The notes beneath the pieces are model-generated. The model did no database searches. It was not told the DNA's origin and saw nothing but the letters and a program-made list of their open reading frames with translations. This document shows, one piece after another, positions 31,430-33,064 of a stretch of 33,064 nucleotides of DNA. Positions within the stretch are counted from its first letter, which is position 1. Every line of letters starts with the position of its first letter. This DNA is from Gammaproteobacteria bacterium (GTDB lineage: Bacteria > Pseudomonadota > Gammaproteobacteria > Steroidobacterales > Rariloculaceae): NCBI GenBank assembly GCA_029864465.1, contig JAOTTJ010000004.1:1-33064 (forward strand), given 5' to 3'. The translations under genes and the position numbers were made by a program.

Positions 31430-32239
31430 TCAGCTTGCGCCGCTTTCTTCTTCCTGCGCCTCCGTGCGCTCTGCGCCCAGAATGCGGCAAAGTACGAGTC
31501 CGCTCTCGTAGAGTAAATAGACCGGCACGGCAAGCAGCGTTTGGGAAATCGCATCGGGCGGCGTCAGGAACATGCCTGCCACGAACGCACCGAGAAAAAC
31601 ATACGGGCGAGCCTGGCCCAGCGTCTTGAGCGGGACGAGGCCACTCGAGACGAGCATGACCGTCGCGATCGGCACCTCGAAGGCGATGCCGAAGGCAAAG
31701 AACAACGTCAGAATAAAATCGAGATACGCGCTGATGTCCGTCATCATCGTAACGCCTTCGGGCGCGGCCGCCGCAAAAAAACTGAACATCAGCGGAAACA
31801 CGACGTAGTAGGCAAATGACACACCCGCGTAAAAGAGCACGATGCTCGACAGCAGCAAAGGAACCGCGAAGCGCTTCTCGTTCCGATACAGGCCCGGCGC
31901 AATGAACTGCCAGAGCTGGTAGAGGATCACGGGCATCGCGAGAAACAGCGCAACGAACAGCGTCATCTTGAACGGGGTAAGGAACGGTGAGGCGACCTGT
32001 GTTGCGATCATCGTCGCGCCCTCCGGAAGCTGTTCCATGAGCGGCGTCGCAACTAACGTGAAAATCGTCTCTGCAAACGGAACGAGACCGATGAACAATA
32101 CGAGTATCGCCGCAGCGGCTTTCAACAGCCGCGAGCGCAGCTCGATGAGATGCGAGATCAGTGTGCCTTCGGCGAGCTTCTCCGCATCGGGTTCCGGTGG
32201 CGGCGCGCCGACCTCAGGTTCCGGGCTGTCTGCACTCAT
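31430..32239 (-). CDS. tatC: Twin-arginine translocase subunit TatC
   Basis: Receptor and core subunit of the Tat pathway, which exports folded proteins with twin-arginine signals. The 269-residue protein has six membrane helices and family motifs LISHLIELRSRLLKA near the N-terminus and SPFLTPFKMTLFVALFLAMPVILYQLWQFIAPGLYRNEKR (loop and helix 2-3, with the conserved Pro-Gly-Leu and Glu). An acidic Pro/Glu-rich stretch precedes the first helix. The start overlaps the tatB stop by ATGA. It is the last gene of dtd-tatA-tatB-tatC. Confidence 0.96.
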   Translation of the reverse strand: MSADSPEPEVGAPPPEPDAEKLAEGTLISHLIELRSRLLKAAAAILVLFIGLVPFAETIFTLVATPLMEQLPEGATMIATQVASPFLTPFKMTLFVALFLAMPVILYQLWQFIAPGLYRNEKRFAVPLLLSSIVLFYAGVSFAYYVVFPLMFSFFAAAAPEGVTMMTDISAYLDFILTLFFAFGIAFEVPIATVMLVSSGLVPLKTLGQARPYVFLGAFVAGMFLTPPDAISQTLLAVPVYLLYESGLVLCRILGAERTEAQEEESGAS

Positions 32240-32592
32240 TTGCCGCTATCGGATTCTTGCGTGCTCTCGGTCGACGCCGCGTCGGTAGAATCAGGCGCCG
32301 CGCCCGCGGGTGCGGCCTCGCCGGCGGTCTCATCACCCTCGGTGCGATCCGGTTGTTTTCCGGGTGGGGGCACGATGTGCGAGGCCTTCGGTGGCGGCGT
32401 ATAACGTGAACGGGGCTTGTCGCCTAGATCGATCTCCCGTTCGAGCTGATAGCGCAACTGACTTGCCGTTCGCCGCGCGCGCCCAACCCATCGGCCGAGC
32501 TTGGCCGCGACACGCGGAAGCTTCTCCGGGCCGAGGATCATCAGACCCAGCCCGAAGATCAAGACGATCTCCCAGAAACCGACGTCGAACAT
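32236..32592 (-). CDS. tatB: Twin-arginine translocase subunit TatB
   Basis: Partner of TatC in the signal-peptide receptor. The 118-residue protein opens MFDVGFWEIVLIFGLGLMILGPEKLP, the TatB membrane helix and Gly-Pro hinge with a Glu in the FWEI segment. An amphipathic basic helix follows (RVAAKLGRWVGRARRTASQLRYQLE), then a Pro/Ala/Asp-rich unstructured tail. It starts 3 bases after tatA and overlaps tatC by 4. Confidence 0.95.
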   Translation of the reverse strand: MFDVGFWEIVLIFGLGLMILGPEKLPRVAAKLGRWVGRARRTASQLRYQLEREIDLGDKPRSRYTPPPKASHIVPPPGKQPDRTEGDETAGEAAPAGAAPDSTDAASTESTQESDSGK

Positions 32593-32595
32593 CGA

Positions 32596-32838
32596 TTAGT
32601 TGCTCTTGCTCGTGTCCTTCTGCTCAGCGAATTCGGCGTCCGGTTGGCCGTCTTCGATACGTTTGGGGTCGGCCTCCTCAGCATCGTCCTGGTCATCGCT
32701 GTCCATGGCTTTGCGGAAACTCTTGAGCGCCCCGCCCAGGTCCCCTCCGATCGTCCTGATCCGCTTCGTGCCAAAGATCAATACGACGATCAGCAAGATG
32801 ATGAGCAGCTGCCACATGCTGATCCCTCCTAAACCCAT
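32596..32838 (-). CDS. tatA: Twin-arginine translocase subunit TatA
   Basis: Pore-forming subunit of the Tat system. 80 residues: a membrane helix ([23 protein letters not shown]) with the FGTK hinge, an amphipathic helix ([15 protein letters not shown]) and an acidic tail. Two starts are possible. ATG at 32838 ([12 protein letters not shown], matching E. coli MGGISIWQLL) has GGAG 7 bases upstream. ATG at 32817 (MWQLL) has a perfect AGGAGG 7 bases upstream, inside the first codons of the longer form. I prefer the longer form by homology. Confidence 0.94.
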   Translation of the reverse strand: MGLGGISMWQLLIILLIVVLIFGTKRIRTIGGDLGGALKSFRKAMDSDDQDDAEEADPKRIEDGQPDAEFAEQKDTSKSN

Positions 32839-32907
32839 TGCAGTTCTCCGTTGCGGGTACGAAACATCAATGATACGCCAAACCTGGCTCGGCGCACCGG
32901 CCCTACC

Positions 32908-33064
32908 TCACGCCTTGGGCGTCGCCTGCAGCCAGAAAGTCGCCGGCCCCTCATTGCAGAGCCTGACTCGCATCGTGGCGCCGAACACGCCGGACGCTGC
33001 GCGGACACCCGCTACACGTACGGCCTCGACGAGCTCGCCGAATAGGGCCTCACCCTGAGCCGGC
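32908..33064 (-). CDS. dtd: D-aminoacyl-tRNA deacylase, C-terminal part (5' end cut by window)
   Basis: Removes D-amino acids mischarged on tRNA. Only the last 52 codons are inside the window. The readable end AQGEALFGELVEAVRVAG, then VFGATMRVRLCNEGPATFWLQ, matches the DTD C-terminus. It keeps the cross-subunit Gly-cisPro motif as NEGPATF (NxGPxT in the family). The last residues ATPKA extend slightly past the usual end. It lies 69 bp upstream of tatA on the same strand, so it may lead the tat operon. The remainder lies beyond the window edge. Confidence 0.85.
   Translation of the reverse strand, partial: PAQGEALFGELVEAVRVAGVRAASGVFGATMRVRLCNEGPATFWLQATPKA

Noticed and set aside
1-33064. CRISPR arrays, tRNA or rRNA genes, insertion sequences, prophage or integron features
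   Set aside because: I looked for regular repeats, cloverleaf or rRNA sequence, transposase or integrase motifs and found none.

Overview
The window is a gene-dense, GC-rich chromosomal segment of a Gram-negative bacterium. Gene content points to a gammaproteobacterium: FadE-type acyl-CoA dehydrogenase, ExeA/GspB, YadGH, polA next to engB, cytochrome c4 followed by dsbA, LptM, and tatABC next to dtd. I cannot assign an order from this alone. There are no rRNA or tRNA genes, insertion sequences, CRISPR arrays or phage genes that I can see. Both ends cut a gene (fadE at the left, dtd at the right).

Layout: (1) 2-4356, plus strand: 3' part of fadE with an odd Lys/Ala-rich tail, a DUF4399 lipoprotein, then exeA-gspB. 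(2) 4605-7043, minus strand: a packed yadG-yadH-yedK unit (ABC exporter plus abasic-site crosslinking protein); yadG appears to start with CTG. (3) 7134-8436: a divergent pair of flagellar-master-regulator-like genes, one encoding what looks like two fused FlhD domains and the other a FlhC homologue, sharing an 88-bp intergenic region with two near-identical palindromes exactly 20 bp apart; then an NRDE/TANGO2 protein and a convergent esterase. (4) 9961-18059: a continuous arginine operon, argR-argG-[P-loop protein]-argC-argD-argF'-argB-argH, mostly with overlapping stop/start codons, running on into lptM and polA. (5) 20912-21259: a hairpin-rich polA-engB spacer with a minus-strand intrinsic terminator. 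(6) engB, and divergently cytochrome c4 and a membrane-anchored DsbA. (7) 23413-25786: FieF-like metal exporter, YbdL-type aminotransferase, small DUF2905 membrane protein. (8) 25809-31384: OPT oligopeptide transporter, periplasmic gamma-glutamyltransferase and POT peptide transporter. (9) 31430-33064, minus strand: dtd, tatA, tatB, tatC.

The most interesting part is the arginine operon. Its ArgG and its carbamoyltransferase resemble the Bacteroidetes versions rather than the usual proteobacterial ones. The carbamoyltransferase has the residues of the succinylornithine-type enzyme (Ala90 and a Val where acetylornithine enzymes have the carboxylated Lys), so the pathway probably carbamoylates an N-acyl (possibly N-succinyl) ornithine. 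The operon has no recognisable N-acylglutamate synthase and ArgB has no fused acetyltransferase domain. In their place is an uncharacterised 356-residue protein with a BioD/DUF1611-like P-loop, translationally coupled between argG and argC. It is a plausible candidate for the missing first enzyme. The second point of interest is the tandem-FlhD/FlhC pair and its twin operator.
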